Source: JAIVGV01 sp032229975
GTDB taxonomy: Bacteria; Acidobacteriota; Blastocatellia; Pyrinomonadales; Pyrinomonadaceae
Direction: 5' to 3'
Length of the DNA stretch: 64,000 nt
NCBI GenBank assembly: GCA_032229975.1
Contig: JAVXVG010000023.1
Coordinates: 1 to 64,000 of the forward strand
In this document: positions 62,496 through 64,000 of the stretch, in pieces
Layout of the letters: each line of letters begins with the position of its first letter
Numbering within the stretch: the first letter of the stretch is position 1
Notes under the pieces: model-generated
Told to the model about the DNA's origin: nothing
The model's database searches: none
What the model saw: the letters and a program-made list of their open reading frames with translations, nothing else
Program-made: the position numbers and the translations under genes

Positions 62496-63503
62496 ATGGC
62501 AGTCAAGGTTGGCATCAACGGCTTCGGTCGCATCGGTCGCAACATCATGCGCACGTCGCTCGGCGACGCGGAGATCGATTTCGTCGCGGTCAACGACATC
62601 ACCGATACGAAGACGCTCGCGCACCTCTTGAAGTACGACTCCGTGCTCGGCAACCTGCATCACGAAATCTCGGCGACCGACAAAGGCATCAAAGTCGGCG
62701 ACGACGAGTTTCGCGTCTTCTCTGAGCGCGATCCGGCCTTGATCCCTTGGGACGAGGTTGGCGCAGAAGTCGTCATCGAATCGACGGGCCGCTTCACGAA
62801 CGCAGAGGACGCACGCAAGCACCTGCGCGGCTCGGTCAAGAAGGTGATCATCTCCGCGCCCGCGAAGAACGAGGACATTACTATCGTGCTCGGCGTCAAC
62901 GAAGGAAAGTATGATCCGGCGGCGCACAACATTTTGTCGAACGCATCGTGCACGACCAACTGTCTCGCGCCCGTCGCCAAAGTGATCCACGAAACATTCG
63001 GGATCAAGTCGGCACAGATGACGACCATCCACTCCTACACGAACGATCAGCAGTTGCTCGATCTACCGCACAAAGATTTGCGACGCGCGCGAGCCGCCGC
63101 GCTCTCGATGATCCCGACTTCGACCGGCGCAGCGAAGGCGGTCGCGCTCGTGCTGCCGGAACTGAAAGGTAAGTTCGACGGAATCTCGGTGCGCGTGCCG
63201 ACGCCGAACGTCTCGCTCGTCGATGTCGTGATGGAGGTTGAGAAACAGACGACGACCGAAGAGGTCAATGCGGCCCTGAAGAACGCTGCGAACGGAGCGT
63301 TGCGCGGCATCCTCGGCTTCTCCGAAGAGCCGCTCGTCTCGTCGGACTATAAAGGCAACTCGAACTCTTCAATCGTCGATGCGGAGTACACCAAAGTCAT
63401 CGGCGGCAACCTCGTCAAAGTCCTCTCTTGGTACGACAACGAGTGGGGCTACTCCTGTCGCGTCCGCGATCTCGTCAAGTTCATCGCCGGTCGCGGGCTG
63501 TAA
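62496..63503 (+). CDS. gap: Glyceraldehyde-3-phosphate dehydrogenase, type I
   Basis: 335 residues, standard length, with GAGGAGGCGAG ahead of the ATG. NAD-binding INGFGRIGRNIMR, the active-site SNASCTTNCLAP (Cys and its following signature), the partner His in TIHSYT, and the phosphate-binding STGAAK are all present. It oxidises glyceraldehyde-3-P to 1,3-bisphosphoglycerate. pgk follows after a heptamer hairpin. Together they form the lower glycolytic or gluconeogenic pair that serves the pentose-phosphate cluster upstream. Confidence 0.97.
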   Translation: MAVKVGINGFGRIGRNIMRTSLGDAEIDFVAVNDITDTKTLAHLLKYDSVLGNLHHEISATDKGIKVGDDEFRVFSERDPALIPWDEVGAEVVIESTGRFTNAEDARKHLRGSVKKVIISAPAKNEDITIVLGVNEGKYDPAAHNILSNASCTTNCLAPVAKVIHETFGIKSAQMTTIHSYTNDQQLLDLPHKDLRRARAAALSMIPTSTGAAKAVALVLPELKGKFDGISVRVPTPNVSLVDVVMEVEKQTTTEEVNAALKNAANGALRGILGFSEEPLVSSDYKGNSNSSIVDAEYTKVIGGNLVKVLSWYDNEWGYSCRVRDLVKFIAGRGL

Positions 63504-63610
63504 AAGTTAAAAGTTAAAAGTTACAGGTTGAAAGTTGAAAGTTACAAGTGACGAATCAACGATGCCCCAGTCCATAACTTTCAACCTGTAACTTTTAACT
63601 TTTAACTCTC
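63502..63610. repeat. Perfect 32-bp inverted repeat of heptamer words between gap and pgk
   Basis: The left arm 63505-63536 and right arm 63576-63607 are exact reverse complements (32 bases each) with a 39-base spacer. Left arm: AAAAGTT three times, ACAGGTT, then GAAAGTT twice (63502-63543); right arm words AACTTTC, AACCTGT, AACTTTT. It starts at the second base of the gap stop codon and ends 6 bases before the pgk ATG. It is the longest and cleanest of the period-7 tracts. Confidence 0.97.
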
Positions 63611-63615
63611 TCGTC

Positions 63616-64000
63616 ATGGACAAGCTCTCGATCAGAGACATCGACCTCAAGGGCCAGCGCGTCTTCGTGCGGGTCGATTACAACGTGCCCATCAAGGGCG
63701 GCAAGATCGAAGATGACACGCGCGTGCGTGCCTCGCTGCCCACGATCAAGCTGGCTATCGAGCAGGGCGCGCGCGTCGTCCTCGCGTCACATCTGGGGCG
63801 ACCGAAGGGTGAGCGCGTCAATAAGTATTCGCTTCGTCCAGTCGCGGAGCACTTGCAGGCCTTGCTCGGCCAGCCCGTCGCGTTCGCGGACGACTGCGTT
63901 GGCGAGAGAGCGAAGAAGGCCGTCGATGCTTTGCAGGATGGCGGCGTGTTGCTACTCGAAAACCTGCGCTTCCACGCGGAAGAAGAGAAGAACGACGAGG
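63616..64000 (+). CDS. pgk: Phosphoglycerate kinase (N-terminal part; runs off the window)
   Basis: Frame opens at ATG 63616 and continues to the window edge, giving the first ~128 residues of roughly 400. The family N-terminus is clear: KLSIRDIDLKGQRVFVRVDY (hinge and substrate Asp/Asn), VVLASHLGRPKGE (phosphoglycerate-binding His/Arg), and VLLLENLRFHAEEEKND. It transfers phosphate from 1,3-bisphosphoglycerate to ADP. It is probably co-transcribed with gap, through the perfect inverted repeat. Confidence 0.93.
   Translation, partial: MDKLSIRDIDLKGQRVFVRVDYNVPIKGGKIEDDTRVRASLPTIKLAIEQGARVVLASHLGRPKGERVNKYSLRPVAEHLQALLGQPVAFADDCVGERAKKAVDALQDGGVLLLENLRFHAEEEKNDE

Noticed and set aside
1..64000. 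CRISPR array or defence island suggested by the repeats
   Set aside because: Repeat units are 7 bases with no spacers, and no cas, restriction or reverse-transcriptase genes are present in the window.

Overview
This is about 64 kb of a GC-rich bacterial chromosome. It is gene-dense and carries no phage, transposase, CRISPR array, rRNA or tRNA that I can see. The gene content suggests a Gram-negative heterotroph of the Acidobacteriota, probably class Blastocatellia. The pointers are a DUF4214 secreted protein, a fused transaldolase/phosphoglucose isomerase, a cyanobacterial/actinobacterial-type zwf with opcA, secreted S8 and M16 proteases, a TolC-type channel and LolA-like secreted proteins. 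The taxonomic call is inference, not a database result.

Layout: 0-4.5 kb, two divergent secreted proteins (DUF4214 protein; subtilase with a hexapeptide-repeat tail). 4.5-12 kb, a GNAT enzyme, a large TPR/sigma-54 activator, a DnaQ-like exonuclease, an ATP-grasp enzyme and a LolA-like protein. 12.2-22.6 kb, a sugar-phosphate cluster: tal-pgi fusion, gnd, an AT-rich orphan, zwf, opcA, glk, pgl, rpiB. Together these cover glucose phosphorylation and the oxidative pentose phosphate pathway. 22.6-24.7 kb, a CHASE2 adenylate cyclase on the minus strand. 24.9-31.5 kb, an Fe-S assembly operon: Rrf2 regulator, sufB, a HicB-like gene, sufC, a coiled-coil gene, sufD, sufS, sufU, with a sigma-70 promoter in front and an intrinsic terminator behind. 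31.6-37.7 kb, amino-acid and peptide salvage: a MenC/N-succinylamino-acid racemase-type enolase, an M20 peptidase, gamma-glutamyltransferase and a secreted aminopeptidase P. 37.7-48.4 kb, a minus-strand envelope cluster: FHA-serine protease, GT39 glycosyltransferase, a secreted protein of unknown function, a secreted phosphodiesterase and a flippase-like/FtsX permease fusion. 48.7-62 kb, a paired M16 protease, a HEAT-like protein, a small Ig-like protein, a UbiD decarboxylase with an FAD monooxygenase, prepilin peptidase, a PBP4-type carboxypeptidase, a GT2 glycosyltransferase and a TolC-like protein. 62.3-64 kb, gap followed by a truncated pgk.

The most unusual signal lies between the genes. 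At least nine intergenic gaps hold short tracts built on a strict 7-bp period. The 7-mer word differs from locus to locus. In most tracts two arms are reverse complements, giving long hairpins; the gap-pgk gap holds a perfect 32-bp inverted repeat. In three cases the heptamer register runs straight into a start codon. Because sequence is not shared between loci while period and inverted symmetry are, this looks like the product of a generating process rather than a dispersed element family. It resembles the heptameric STRRs of cyanobacteria but is organised as hairpins.
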